Below are positions 35,254 through 48,717 of a DNA stretch of 64,000 bases, piece after piece; within the stretch, counting starts at the first letter, position 1, and each line of letters opens with the position of its first letter. The stretch is from Hydra vulgaris. Taxonomy: Eukaryota > Cnidaria > Hydrozoa > Anthoathecata > Hydridae. The translations under genes and the position numbers were made by a program. The stretch is from NCBI RefSeq assembly GCF_038396675.1, contig NC_088921.1:39713501-39777500 (forward strand), written 5' to 3'. The notes beneath the pieces were generated by a model. That model saw only the letters and a list, made by a program, of their open reading frames with translations, did not search any database and had not been told where the DNA came from.

Positions 35254-37200
35254 ATGTTCTTCTTACATAATTTCGTGGATTCAGGCAGGCATGGAATCTT
35301 TTTTTCCCTCTCAACGATTCCAGGTCGAGCCTTACTCTTCTACATAGTTTTCATCACATTGCGCTACTGCAATTGCCAATCGAAATCATTACTTTCATAT
35401 CTATCAGCAAAACAATTCTCCAGAAAACAGACAACTGTCTATTACCGCTATTTGCAGGTCATGAAATCTCGTATTTCATTACAAAAATTAGGCTCTCGTG
35501 ACTTCTGGAGGATCTTTAATAGTACCAATACCAAGGACAAATCTGTAATTCCAGCTCTCTTGTATGGTTCAGACTTTGTCACCTCACCAAAAGACAAAGC
35601 TGAATTGTTTGCTAAAAACTTTTCATTAATATCATTTTTTTATTCCATAAATTGCGTTCTACCTGATATAGCCGTCAAACAGGTTAATCCATTGCTTGAC
35701 ATTCGTATCATTCCAGCTTCTGTATCTAAAGTGATTTCCTGTTTTAACTCTTCTACAGCTTGTGGCTCGGAAAACATACCTGTTATAGTCTTGCAGAAGT
35801 GTTCTCCGGAGCTGTTGTCTATACTTTCAAAACTATTTAACAATTGTTTATCAGAGTCTCGTTTTCCAGCCTGCTGGAAAGTGGCATCTGTTATCCTTAT
35901 TTTTAAAAATTCTAGAGAGCAATTTGATTTGTCCAACTACGATCTCATTAGTCTTCTTTCTATCATAAGTAAGGATTTTGAGTCTTTAATTAACCAACAC
36001 TTAATCTCTCATCTTGAACCTAATAACTTACATTCTGATCATCAATATGGATTTTGATCTTCTCGTTCTACAGCTGATTTACTAACACTAATAACCAATA
36101 GGTTTTATTGTACATTAGATAAAGGTGGAAAGATAACTTGACGTTTCTAAAGCTTTTGATAAAGTTTGGTATGCTGGTCTTCTCCATAAACTTTCTTCTA
36201 ACGGTGTATCTGGTAACTTCTTAAAGATTATTGAATCCCTCCTTTCCAATCATAGTATAAAAGTTATCCTCAATTTTCTTCTTATTCTGTAACTTCAGGG
36301 CTTGCTTAAAGTTTAATTCTTGGCCCTATACTCTTTAATTTACATTAAGAACCTTCCATATATTCTCACATCTAAGGTGGCGTTGTTCGTTGATGATACT
36401 ACCATTTATTCTTCAACACTCTCTGATTGCTTAGAGGATCATTTGAGCTTGAAAAGGATCTCACATCTGCTACAACATGGAGCTCATAGTGGCTGGTGAA
36501 CTTTATTTCAAATAAAAATCAATTTTTTCAGCCAATAGTCATCGCAACGATTTATATCTTCCAATATTTATAAACGGTAATGTACTCGATGAGTCATCTA
36601 CTCTTCATCTTCTAGGATTAACTCTTACTTCTGATCTTTCTTGAAAACTATATATTGAATCCGTTGCAAAATTAGCATCTGCTATGGTTGCATCTCTTTA
36701 TTGAGCTTGACACATTTTATTACCACGGATTTTATTCTCTATCTCAATAAATCTCAAATCTAGTTTTGTATGGAATACTGTTGCCATAACTTGGGCTGAT
36801 CTTCTAATGATGCCCTTTCTCTTTTAGACAAGGTGCAAAACGCATTGTAAACATAGTTGGACCTGCTCTTGCAACCAACCTCCAATTATCACATGTAATG
36901 TTGCTTCTCTTTCTCTTTTCTACAAATACTATAATGGCCACTGCTCTAAAGAGCTAGTGTCTCTTGTGCCATATACTAAAATTCTTTCTCGTGTTACTGG
37001 TCATTCAATTAAGTCTCATCTTTTTTCTTTGACTGCTCCTAAGTGCTCCAAAAACTCTTATTCGTCTAGTTTTTTTCATCGAACATCAGTTATTTGGAAT
37101 TCGCTGCCTTCATCTTGCTTTCCTGATTCATATAACTTGCAATCCTTTAAGCCGTTTTTCAATCGTTATCTTGCTTTATAATCTTCATCTTTTCTCTTCC
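35254..37200 (+). mobile_element. Jockey/CR1-type LINE, 5'-truncated and decayed
   Basis: The open stretch 35455-36057 reads SRDFWRIFNSTNTKDKS, SSTACGSENIPVIVLQKCSP, ACWKVASVILIFKNSREQFD and SNYDLISLLSIISKDFESLI, i.e. the start of a non-LTR reverse transcriptase, ending at a stop after HSDHQYGF. Later frames show SKAFDKVWYAGLLHKL (near 36150), the LILGPILFNL region (36320) and VALFVDDT at about 36380 (YADD motif region). The 3' end (36957-37181) reads FHRTSVIWNSLPSSCFPDSY and SFKPFFNRYLAL. No endonuclease domain or ORF1 is present. Confidence 0.85.
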
Positions 37201-37419
37201 AGTAACTTCCAACTCTAATTAGTGGTTGCTTGCAGATTTGTTGGAGGCGAAGATGTTTAAAAAAAATTTAAAATTTGCACCCCCTTTAAATTGAAGTGAG
37301 TATGATATGGTCATAATTTTTAAACGCTAAAATATTTTACTATAAATTTAAAATTTTACCAATGAATATAAGTCTAGTTGAAAATAGTACAAAAAATATT
37401 TCATCAACTTGCTGCTTTC

Positions 37420-37600
37420 AAGTTTGAGGCAGGGGGGCAAAAGTTTTAGGGTTTTTTTGTTTCCAGGCTCCAATCATCGCAATTTTTTGCACTGCATTTT
37501 TGTTTGATATAAGTATAAACATACGAATGTTTGGAATTTGCTCCATGTCTGGAAGCTAGCTATATTAAAGACCACAAAATGCTGGATCCGCCCCTGGGTT
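37420..37600 (+). repeat. Dispersed repeat family B, copy 2
   Basis: TTTTTGTTTCCAGGCTCCAA, then GTCTGGAAGCTAGCTATATT and AAATGCTGGATCCGCCC. The latter part recurs at 55588-55642 (GCCTGGAAGCTAGCTATCTC, ATACTGGATCCGTCA). Confidence 0.6.
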
Positions 37601-38325
37601 CTTGAAAATTATATTGTTTGTTACTTAGGTACTAAATGCGATGTGCAATAAGTTTTTATAGTTTGCTTGTACCTAAGACCATATATGTGTTTCTCTGATA
37701 GGGAATTTGTTTGATCACAAGGTAGATTGTTGAATTTCGATTGGTGAAGAGCGTTATTTTTTTCGCGGTTGTTTTGGGATTACTATTTTAAGCGTAGACT
37801 TATTCGTCAATTTTTCTCAGAACTTTTTTTCAATTTTGTTATTTATATAAGTTTTGCAATCAAATTGTGTTACTAAATGTTTAAAACTGTTTGTCTGATT
37901 TGGATTAGTGTATTTTACAGTGATGTGATGCGATGAGATATTTCAATTAAAAGAGTTGTAAGTTTTGCTACACACCTTTTGTTGATGTCTTAAAAATGTT
38001 TTTACTTTCGACATATTTATGTAACCCATTTTGATAAATTTGTTGAAAACAGTTGAACAAATTTTAAATAAAATTTATATTATGTTTGTATTAAATTTGT
38101 GCCTATCTTTGTTGTCTGTTTATTATGGAGTTAATCCTGATTTTCAAAAAGCAGCCCAATGTCCAATTGCTGGTGGCCCTACGTACAATATAAAAAAAGC
38201 TTATTGTACCAAGGATCATTAATTTTTAAAGCCTTCTTCATGATGAACTTTTATATTTAAAGTCATTATACCTATATTAATACAAAGTAATTAGTACAGA
38301 GATGTTGTCATATCAGTTTCACTTT

Positions 38326-38920
<595 letters not shown>

Positions 38921-39382
38921 ATCGGTATAGTTCAAAAGTCAACCAATAAGACTTATATTGTGAGCTGAAAAAAAAGGTTTTTGGGTACATTGAGAGTGAA
39001 TATACATATACAGCTAGATAGAGAAATTATACATTTTTATATATTATACATTATAACTTTTTATGAAAATATGTACCAAAAAGTTATCCTGGAAAAAATA
39101 TCCAGGTGTAAGTTATTATTCAATAAATTTATTACCAAGTTATGATTCAGTAACAATTAGTTTCATTCCGAGCGTTGTTTATAAAACTAAGTGTTAATTT
39201 CTAATTTGATGCGAGTCTGGAAACTTCGTTGAAGGTAACTGATGAAGACGTGGAAGTTAATTCCTCTGCCATTAACGCCTTTAATGGCAATTTATATTTA
39301 TATGATAGGAACTTTATTGTTATATCGTCACCAGTTTGTTTTCTGCAAACTTGTAAAGTTCTCAAAATAAAGGCATAAGTAA

Positions 39383-39811
39383 TTAAGACGATTTCTTTGA
39401 TAGAAACCTTTTCATTTTATTTTGCTTTGTATTGCTGGCTTTTCTACCTAAAACAGTTTTTTCAACTGGATCGTTTGATAGATTTGAAGGAGTTGTACGA
39501 CCACCTTCTTGAGAAGCGACTTCTTTAATAATTGATTTGATTATTGGATCTACGTTTAACGTACTGGCAACAGAAAATTCTTTATATAAACAACCTGTAC
39601 TTGATGCAAAATTTTCAACGTCTTTTCGTGTTACTTTTCTGGCATTTTCAAGCTCAATCTTGTTGCCACCAAGCATTATTGGAACATTTCTTGTAGACGG
39701 AGAGGAGCGTATTGAATTAATTATGTTTTGAGCATTAATTGCACTGTTTTCTGAAGTTACTGAATACATAACAAGATACGCGTCTGCTTGGTCAACGTAA
39801 TTGCTCCATGT
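39383..39811 (-). CDS. Ras-like gene exon 5 (C-terminal half)
   Basis: Acceptor TTCGACAG|ACATGG. Encodes residues 229-370 with AYLVMYSVTSENSA (Ras strand 4 region), VPIMLGGNKIEL (G4) and a basic Ser/Lys tail. A possible minus-strand AATAAA lies at 39313-39318. Confidence 0.86.
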   Translation of the reverse strand, partial: TWSNYVDQADAYLVMYSVTSENSAINAQNIINSIRSSPSTRNVPIMLGGNKIELENARKVTRKDVENFASSTGCLYKEFSVASTLNVDPIIKSIIKEVASQEGGRTTPSNLSNDPVEKTVLGRKASNTKQNKMKRFLSKKSS

Positions 39812-42376
39812 CTGTCGAACATATTAATAAAATATAAAAGCTAACAATAGTTTAATCGAAGACAAAAAAATATTTATATCAGTATATTTGCATTTACACA
39901 TGTGTGTGTGTACAAAAAATCAAACCTCTAAATAGCATATTTAAGTCATTACCTTAATTACTGTGTCCCATAATTTTACAGACACTTGCTCTCCGGAAAA
40001 CTCCAATGACTTTTCGTATAATCGTTCTAAAAAAATTTAAATAATGTTTTGGCATTAAAAAATACCGTGTAACGATCTAACGCCACATTACAACTTACGA
40101 TAAATATCTTAAACCAATGTTGAATTTTTATACATGACTTTTTTATTTTGTGACGCTATGGTCAATATGAAAAAAATTTCCGTTAATAATCTTTTTTGCT
40201 ACGATAGTTGACAAACTATGTCATTGCGTCATTGCAGCCTAAACCGGTATTTTACGTCTAATATATCAAATTTCTCAGCAGCTTATAAATTCTATTCAAC
40301 TGTTGTACAAAGCATATACTTTACAGATATGCTAAATAATTAAAAAAAAAAGAAAAATGTAAAGAATTACTCTGAGTAATATTCTATTTAAAAATATTAA
40401 TTTTTGACTTGATTGTTTTTTATTTGAAATTTTTCAGAATTATTAATATGTTCCAATAACATCATTGAACGTATCTGTAAACTTTACTTCGAAACTGTTC
40501 GTAACCATAGAAACATTTTATTAATCTTTCAGTCTTTTATTATTAAATTACATATTAAATTAAACATTAATCTAGAATTAAACATCTATATCGTTTATAT
40601 AAAGTTAGCGTGCTTATGCACTTTAAATACCCGTATTAAAGTAACACCCTTATTCATTTAAATAAATTCGCAATATTCATATAAATAATTCATTTTAAAC
40701 TAAAATCACGCTTATTATTTAAATAAAATCAAAATTTCAATATTTTTAACTTATTTTTTCATTTAATCCAAACATAAAATATACATTTTGACAACTAACC
40801 TAACTTTGGATCGTATTCATGCAGATAGCGCCTTGTTACAAAACGTACGGCCAGTGCTAATAATAAGAGAAGAAAAAAAAATATGGTAAATTTAATTAAA
40901 TTTACAAAAATTAGAAAATAAGTCTACTTATAAATTCTTAATAAAATCTTAAGTTTGTTTGAAACCTGATTGCAAAAATATAAATATAAGTACTAACATT
41001 TATAATATAAGATACAATGAAAAGAAATATATAATAAAATATATTTTTAATATATATTACTACATAGTATTAAAAATCATAAATTTTTCAAGAAATTATA
41101 AATTTTACAAGAAATTAGTAGAGTTTGTCAGACAAGATCAGATTGATTTAAACGTAAGCTGATTTAGATGTTCTCAATTAGATTTTTTGATAAAATATTT
41201 TTTCTTAATACCGATAATATTTACACAAATATACCAAATACAAAATATAAAAACATACTCAGATCTTTTTATCAAATAACTGATAAGAGTTAAAATGGGA
41301 CTTAAACAAACTCATTCAAGTTTTTATTTAATATTGATAATGTTTAAAGTTTTGTTAAAGAAAATTTTAAAAATATTTTAGAATAATTTTATAAATGTTT
41401 TAGAATGTTTTACGAATGCTTTAGAATGTTTTTATGAATGTTTTAGAATTTTATAATGTTTTTATGAATTTTAGAATGCCTTTTATTTATCAAATATATG
41501 CTTTATTTACTTTACATGTTTTTTTTATATTTCGAAACAACTTATACTAAATAAAAAATATAAGTGAAAAATATAATAAGTAAACTGCAATAAATAAACG
41601 CAAATGTAATGCCACTGCTACATAAATAATTACCCGTTTTTCCGACTCCTAAATCGCCAAGTAAAACTATGTTACACTCAGTAATCTTATCAGGAGTTGG
41701 TATTGTCCTGCTAAGTGTTCGCTTATGTCCAGTTTCTTTTTTTTCTTCAAGATTTTCCTTATTATTTTTGACATCTGTGCTGGGTAGCCTTTCTTTCTTT
41801 TTAAAGCTGCTAGATTTCTCCAGTTTTTGTGGTGCAAGTAATGGTGCACCAAGCATAGTATTAGGTTTTTGGGATGAAACCGTCGGTGCAACAAGTATAG
41901 TACTTGGATTAAAAACTGTTTTTGTATCTTTAAACTGATCGTCCCCTTTGGTAACTCTTTGCTGTCTATGTTTTTTAACTTTTTTGAGATTTTTAGATTC
42001 TTTTTTATCTACCCTGTTATCTGGTTCTGGAGTAGTTTCTGGTGATGACATATCTCCATCTGAACTAAATGTTCTGTCCTCTGCTTCTGCAACCTAAAAA
42101 AAAATTAAATTATTAAAAAACAATCATTCTTCAACAAATTTTTAAAGAACCTACCTACCCAGAACATGTTTAAGTTTTAGAACAGAGTTCATATTTAAGT
42201 TACTATCGCTTTTCTTACTTCATCCAAAGTTTTCACTTGCCTTCCCAACCCCTTATTTTTTAACTTATATACAATTAACTTACTCCCATTTCTCCTACTT
42301 GCTGCAGTGTGTCACTTGATATTCCACTAAATGTTTTTGCTCTTAAGGATCTATTTCGACGTTCTGTTTTTTTCAT
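39383..42376 (-). CDS. Atypical Ras-like small GTPase with long N-terminal extension (370 aa)
   Basis: Minus-strand join of 42284-42376, 41634-42093, 40800-40856, 39953-40026 and 39383-39811 (1113 nt, GT-AG introns, consistent phases). The ATG has an in-frame TAA 9 bases upstream. Residues 1-170 are a basic Ser/Thr/Pro-rich extension. P-loop GDLGVGKT is at 177-184, and ALAVRFVTRRYLHEYDPKLE at 185-204 resembles RERG/RASL proteins. Other motifs are broken: the switch I Thr is Lys202, DTAGQ is DTVIK at 224-228, NKxD is NKIE at 278-281, and the G5 SA(K/L) motif is replaced (FSVAS). The C-terminus is basic (KMKRFLSKKSS) with no CaaX box. The family relays signals by GTP/GDP switching; here loss of hydrolysis or a fixed conformation is inferred, as in RGK proteins. 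Relatives could be RERG/RASL or RGK; I cannot decide which. Confidence 0.85.
39953..40026 (-). CDS. Ras-like gene exon 4 (strands 2-3)
   Basis: Acceptor TTTTTTTAG|AACGAT, donor AAG|GTAATG. Encodes residues 204-228 and ends in KLWDTVIK, where a normal Ras protein has WDTAGQ. Confidence 0.82.
40800..40856 (-). CDS. Ras-like gene exon 3 (helix 1 and switch I)
   Basis: Acceptor ATTATTAG|CACTGG, donor TTAG|GTTAGT. Encodes residues 185-203 (ALAVRFVTRRYLHEYDPKL). The usual effector-loop Thr is Lys202. Confidence 0.82.
41385..41480 (-). repeat. Tandem repeat in intron 2 of the Ras-like gene
   Basis: Five imperfect copies of a GTTTTAGAATGTTTTTATGA-like unit between 41385 and 41480. Confidence 0.75.
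41634..42093 (-). CDS. Ras-like gene exon 2 (N-terminal extension and P-loop)
   Basis: The acceptor follows a long T tract (TTTTTTTTAG|GTTGCA). Encodes residues 32-184: a low-complexity Lys/Ser/Pro region and then the strand CNIVLLGDLGVGKT. The donor is ACGG|GTAATT, phase 1. Confidence 0.82.
42284..42376 (-). CDS. Ras-like gene exon 1
   Basis: Encodes residues 1-31, beginning MKKTERRNRSLRAKTFSG. The donor is GGA|GTAAGT, phase 0. RRNRSLR is a possible basophilic kinase or 14-3-3 type site (inference). Confidence 0.7.
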
Positions 42377-45300
42377 TTTATATTAGTATTTAAATCTTTA
42401 TAGATGAAGAGAAGAAGTATGTCATAAATACTATATCTTTTAATGCTTGCAATATAATAATTAGTTAAAAGCCTACAGACGATTAAACGATCTCGAGACA
42501 ACAAAAAAAATATCCTTTTAACTATTGTCTTTATTAAACACAAGCATCAGATATTAAAATATTGTCCATTAATGATATTAGTAGTTTAAATGCAAATCAA
42601 GTTCGGCATTGTCTTTTAAGATTCAATGTTATTGATGCTTTACGATCACAATTTTGAACTGATATAACTTTTGATATATTTATAAGAATAACGGGAGTGA
42701 ATAAAACTTAATAAAAACTATTGAGGAAAGCTTAACACCTTGGACGATAATATAATTGTGGGATTAATAATAGAAATAAGGCATGTAAACAGAAGGAAAT
42801 AGTCATGTGGTATTATCTATCATACCACAAATTTATTAAACTCAGATTAGGATTTGAAATGAAAAACAAATTGTGGCGAATGGTTGATGCATATTTTCTA
42901 AACTACTCTTCTTAACTTTCAATCCACTATCATAAATTGTTTGCTTAGACCATAGATTTAGTAATCATTGTTTTTAGATAACTTTTAAATGTTATACTTT
43001 AAAATATATGCCGGTTAAGCGGAATTGTTTCTCAACCTGCGCATAAATAATTATCCAGGGCAAGCGTATAAATAATTAACAAAGGCATTCGTAAGATCCA
43101 CAATAATTTAGGTAACACATCACTTTAAAATTTTTAGATATAATAATTATGATTACATTGTCTTATCCAAGGATAGAGTGTAAAAATATCTTTCTAATTG
43201 TATAAGAGGTCGATTTTCGACGAAAACTTAATTAGTTTTATCTAATTGCAACAGGTTTATCATAAATGAGATGGTTTTGAAGATTTGATAGATCCGTGCA
43301 TATTTGCATGATTTTAATTCGAACTGTAATTTCTTTTTTCAAATTTTTTTTTAGTTTTTTTTACCTACAAGTATTTTTATTTATATAAATAAGACAAAAA
43401 ACTTAAAATGTTAAACTTTGCGTGTGATTGATAATAAAATGCTTTGATCAATGCTGGATATAGCGCTTATTAGATATTTTTTTAAAATTAATTAACTGTA
43501 CTCGAGAGCTATTATTAATTTTTTTAAAGCAAGTGATAAAAAACAAAAAAACAATGTTGACATGATGTTATGTTGCGTTGTCGCGCATTACAATATGTTG
43601 TCAACAGCAATATTGATCCTTTGGCGTTGAAAAACTTAAGGTTTTCAAACTTTTGAGCTAATATATGAAAAGTGTAATGGGTGTGTTAACGCATATAGGT
43701 AGAGTCTTGATGTAGTCACATAAGTTCTGATGTTTTTAAAATAGAGCTTGCATAATATCGCAAAAAAAATTGTGTCACTTTCATTCTGTAGTTTTCTTTG
43801 AATTTTTTATTTGAGATGCCTTCCAAGAAAGAAGTTAACTACCAAATTTTGTATGATTTTGTATAAATACTAAATTTACATGTTTCGCAAAAAACCCAAC
43901 GTAAACTAAAGAGAAAAAACTTTTTACGTTTAATAAGAAAAATTATTATATATAGTAAAAAGTGAAGAGGAAATTGTAAAAGGAAATTATGTTTAAAGTA
44001 AAAAAAATTTCAACTTTTTAATTTTTAAAAGTTATCTGAAATTTATTTTAAAGAACATTTTATTTTTATTAATTTATTCTGAACAAATTTATTTCGATGT
44101 ATAAATTTCGTAGCTTGAGTATCTTTAGCAATAAGCTTTTTAGTTTTCAATTAAAGCACAATGAAGTTACATAGTTAATTATTCCTTTATAATACTTCTA
44201 TATAACTCTATTAAACTTGATAGAGTGACTTCATTAATACATCAATACATTGCTTTCGATATTTCATAACAATTTTGTTTAAAAAACTTTATTTCAGTTT
44301 AGTTAGTAATTGACTCTTAGTTTTTCTTAACTACTACCAAATAATTATTTTTGGTTGTTGCCAGAAAATCACTTACAGTTACTTTAAAAAATTCCTTCTA
44401 GAAAATTTGAAATATAGACGGTTGACAGTAAAGCATAACATACAGACCAAAGGTGCTGTTGTAACAAACAGAACTTTTTTTCATTTTTTTATTTATTATT
44501 TTATAAACAGATAATAACCACCTTTGCATCAGACACAATAACTTGATGAAATTGTAAAACCGGATTAGTATTTTATCTAATATTTCCCTAATTACCACGT
44601 TCCAAAATATATATTTTTCCTTGTTAATGGGGGAGGTTCAGGGCAAAGTCCCTTTTATAGGAATAAGTCACTAAATTTAAAAAAAAAACAAATCGTCTAA
44701 CTCCAAATAAAACATAGTTTGTTCTTTTGAATCAATGATGTTATATCGTATACAACTAAATGAAGTTCGAATTTTTTAAACAAAAAACAAATAGGACAAT
44801 ATATTTAAAGTTTTGTTTTTTACAAGGGTAAAATACAACTTTTATAGTTTTGGAGTTTACAGTTTGGGTTCCTGGTTTTAGTTTTGGTACTCTTGGAAGA
44901 AGTTTACAGTTTTGTTTTGAGACCCTGAAGGTATAATATATGTTTATTGTTGTACAAGTCAAACACAAACAAAACGTAAGAGTTTAAGAAAAATTACCTT
45001 GAATTTTAGCATTAGCTTCTAACAAAAAATGTAACTCAATGTAGTCTAAAATGTAAACCCAACCTTATCTTTTTACTTTTTCAATATTTTTTTCTAGATT
45101 TTTTAAACATTTCACACATTTTAGTCATGTTTTAGATATTAATTCTGATATTGTATTTACATCTAAACTGTATGGATATAATTATGATATCTAGATTATT
45201 TCTAAGTTTAGCTCTGTCTAATAGATTATAATATCAACAAGACATGTTTATAAAGTTTTATTTATGTTAAAAAGCAATATATATTTTTCAAAAACACGCC

Positions 45301-46019
45301 TATAGCTAATCAAGATAAAGATTTTTTAAATTTAAACTTGAAATATAATGCCTACTATAGTATAAAGATAAATGAGTTTTGTGGGAAGAGCCCTCATGTT
45401 AGACTGTTTGTTGTCGTAACATAACGAAATTATAGTTGAAAGTTACAATAAACACGGAGAACCCCTAAGAAATGGGATACTATTTATTTTAAATTTTTAT
45501 TTTTGTTGATTACTTTTTTCAAGTTCATTCTAACTGATAAATAATTATTATTTACTAATATTATTAACTATAGCTATTTATTTAATTATTTGAAATTATT
45601 ATTTTTTAGTAAAACAAGAAAACGATAATTAATTTGAAAGTACCTATTATGTATTATATAGTATATGTATTAGACTGACGAATTGACTCGATTTGAAATT
45701 TTTGTAGAGGTGACGTGGTTTAAAATGAAATTATGTAGGAGTGACGATTTTTGTAGAACTTACATAATTTAAAACAAATTTTGGAAAAGAGACGCGGTTT
45801 GAATTTTTTGAAAAACAACTTACAAATTATAAATTTGTTAGTTGTTTTTGAAAAACATCGAGCTAACAAAATTTTATTTAAAAATGCTGAAAAATGACAC
45901 CCAAAAATGATAAAGCTCTGAAAATAAAATTAACGCTTAAAAACTGTTGTACACCGCATCTGTCCCATATGCAGTGTGCAACAGTTCAAAGTCACAAAGT
46001 CATTTTCAATATGGGTAAT
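42377..46019. other. Gene-poor stretch upstream of the Ras-like gene
   Basis: The 5' flank of the Ras-like gene should hold its promoter. The rest, including 44398-44968 with two short minus-strand open frames, shows no recognisable domain or repeat. Confidence 0.45.
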
Positions 46020-46245
46020 GTTAGGCTGGGTAAAAAAAAAAGCAATTGCTTTTATTCAGCTTTTTTGGTGTAGTTGTTCAACATTACGTGAATAAAAATT
46101 TTAGCAAACTCGCTCAAATTTTTATTCACCTAAAGCTAAGCAATTTACTCCAAAAATGCTGAGTTCAGTGTTACATGAATAAAATTTTGAGCAAAATTGG
46201 TAAAGTTTTATTTACTTAAAGCTGACCAATTACTGAGTAAAAGCA
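46020..46245. repeat. Repeat related to 23295-23440
   Basis: TTACGTGAATAAAAATTTTA, CTAAAGCTAAGCAATTTACT and AAAGCAATTGC(T) blocks appear in direct and inverted order. 23295-23440 holds the same words (TTTACGTGAATAAAAAATTT, GTAAAGCTGAAAAATTACTC). Probably a MITE family. Confidence 0.6.
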
Positions 46246-46879
46246 ATTGCTCTTTTTTTTCCCTTTTTCTTTGTAAACTAATTTTGTTTACAAAGCAAAA
46301 GGCGCTTAAACTGCTGCCATGTGTAAGAAATAGCGAAGGAAAAGGAGGGAGCGCATTTACGAACACGTGGTACACGTCCGAAAAACCTTATTGGGTTCCA
46401 GAATGTCTACGAGATAAAGACTAAGTATTTTAAGGAGGGTATAAAAGAAAATCCGGAAGCTTCTAAAGAAGAAGCCAGGAATGTTAGAATATGTTTCTAG
46501 AACTTGTTTGACATCAAATGATGGAAATAAAGCAAGAAGATTCACGGTTGAGTCACTCAAATTTAAGGGAAAAAATATTTTTATTAATAAAGACTTTAAT
46601 GGCGAAATCATTAAAATTCGAAATTCAAGCAAATGTACCAAATTATGGTAAATTACAAACGGTTTTTTATCATAAAAATGTTGAACATAAACAATCGCGT
46701 GGGTAAAAAAAGGTAGATAAAAACGTATTCACATGAGATTTTTATTTAACATTTTAAACGACCTTTTTGACTGAAATATAAATAAGCTGTCTTGACAACA
46801 TATAATACTTGAGCAGTTTAAAAAAAGAGAAAGAACAAATACTTAAGCATTATGAGATTAAATATCAAAATTTTGAAAA

Positions 46880-47910
46880 AATATTTTGATTACTCTTTAT
46901 CTGTTTAATATTTCAGAAACTTGTGGAAATGCAGAGTTGTCAATGTCAGAAAATTCTCTATATAATTTTGGCTGATATAAAACGGTAAACTAACTACGCG
47001 TAATCACCAAGAGAGGAGGCGTTGCAATTTACATTCTTGACAAATTTGAATTTTTATCAAAAAAGACATTTAGCAAAAAAATATATTTAAACCTTGCGTA
47101 TAGAAATTTCTAATAAAACCGGTATGTCTTTTTAATCTTATTGCTTTATTAGGAACACTGTGGCTACCATCTTTTTTAATAGACTGAAGAGTTTTACGTC
47201 ACAAATGAGTTAACTGTGTTTAAAAGCTTTTATTATTTTTTTTATGCGGGGATTTAAACGTGGGTGCAATATATTATGAAAAGTTGGAAAACATAAAAAA
47301 CGTTTTTAACGTTTTGAACTTAACAATATACCAACCATTTGTACCAACCACTTTTAATCGTACGCGTATTACCATATCATCTGCCTCTGCAATCGAAGAT
47401 ATTTTATTCAAATAGTTCTTTAAATATTCAGTTGGAATCAGGTACTTTTATTTCAAATTTCTCAGATTATTTTTTTTATTATTTTATTGCGCATAAAATC
47501 TGATCAACAAATGACAAAAAAAAAAAAAGTTTTTGTAATTCATAAAATCTTTATATAAGAACTATGGCGATTTTAAAATACGCTTTGCAAAGAGTTAAGG
47601 AAAAATGTTATTCATTATGTCGGACCTTCTACGTCGGACCCTAAATGACCGTTTGATTACTTTTTAAATACATTTCAAAAAAATTTAGATAAGATCGGCA
47701 CAAAGTTGCCCATTTAATAGTTTATGAATGTTTTTTTTTGTTGTTTTTTTTACAAATGTTTTGCCGTTTAAAAATAGTTACAATAACCAGATTTTTACAA
47801 TTTTTTATATTAGCATTGGCAAGACTTCGAAAAGATTATGAGGATCTTATCATGAAGCGTTTTACAATATATGATCAATTTTTGATAAAAAATACTGTTT
47901 GTAGTGAAAT
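46880..47910 (+). mobile_element. LINE endonuclease-region remnant
   Basis: ITKRGGVAIYILDKFEF at about 47005-47055 resembles the RGGGVAIYI strand of apurinic endonuclease domains of non-LTR elements. TNHLYQP / FVPTTFNRTRITISSASAIE at 47330-47400 resembles the KPTRITxxSAT(L)ID segment before the SDH motif. Many stops. Upstream, 46341-46640 has a Lys/Glu-rich reading with FKGKNIFINKDF that could be an ORF1 remnant. Confidence 0.5.
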
Positions 47911-48642
47911 AATAATACACTTTTCCGATTAAAAACAAATGTATTTTTTAAGTTCCTGTTTGAATGAAGCAAAAGTCAGTTTGGTAGAAAAATTCAAAAT
48001 TCGGTAAACCTATTTTGTTTCAGAGATAAATACCTCAGTAAGAAACAACTGCTTTTTGCTTATTTGGCAAAAGGGGGCAATAATAAATACGGGGGCAATA
48101 CGATTCTTAATAATAGGAAGAATATATTTGTTTTTAAGTTTCAAACGATAAAGATTTTTTAATATATTATGTAACAAATTTTCTCTACATTTAAACATGA
48201 AGCATAAAATATTAAAGACATTTAGTTGATATACATTTAAAAAATTCATTTCTTTAAAAGTTGTTTCTTACGAGAAAGTGGTTGTCTGATGAAGGTAAAA
48301 AGATTTTAGCTTTGCTCGATGAGTGCTTCCATATATAGTATTTTTGTAGTTTAACTAATGAAAACTTTGCTTTGAAAATGTTTAAATAAATAATATAACT
48401 GTGTTACCTGGTGTTTACTAAATATATTTCAAGCTTTATATAGAATTTCGATCCATGTAGAAATTTTAGTGGAGGTATTACCAATTATATAAATAATGTA
48501 CATTATTTTTTTCAAAATGTTTTTTCTCTGACGTTATACAAATTTACATATTGTATTTTCAAAGTATTTAAAAAAAGTTATTATTTCAGCTAGATAGGCA
48601 TAAACTTGAGATAAAGAAAACTTGGTGTATTATAAAATTGTA

Positions 48643-48700
48643 CAGCCGTGACGCAGTGGATGGAGTTCTGGCTCAGAACTGAGAGGTCCGTGGCTTTTTT
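48643..48700 (+). repeat. tRNA-derived SINE head fragment
   Basis: GCCGTGACGCAGTGGATGGA and CTGGCTCAGAACTGAGAGGT match the first 50 bases of copy 1. The body is missing and a T-rich run follows. Confidence 0.55.
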
Positions 48701-48717
48701 TGTTGTTTTATTTTTAA

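Noticed and set aside
35640..35936. 98-codon minus-strand frame
   Set aside because: It is antisense to the LINE reverse transcriptase reading on the plus strand.
41669..41938. 89-codon plus-strand frame
   Set aside because: Antisense to exon 2 of the Ras-like gene, which has splice sites and a P-loop.
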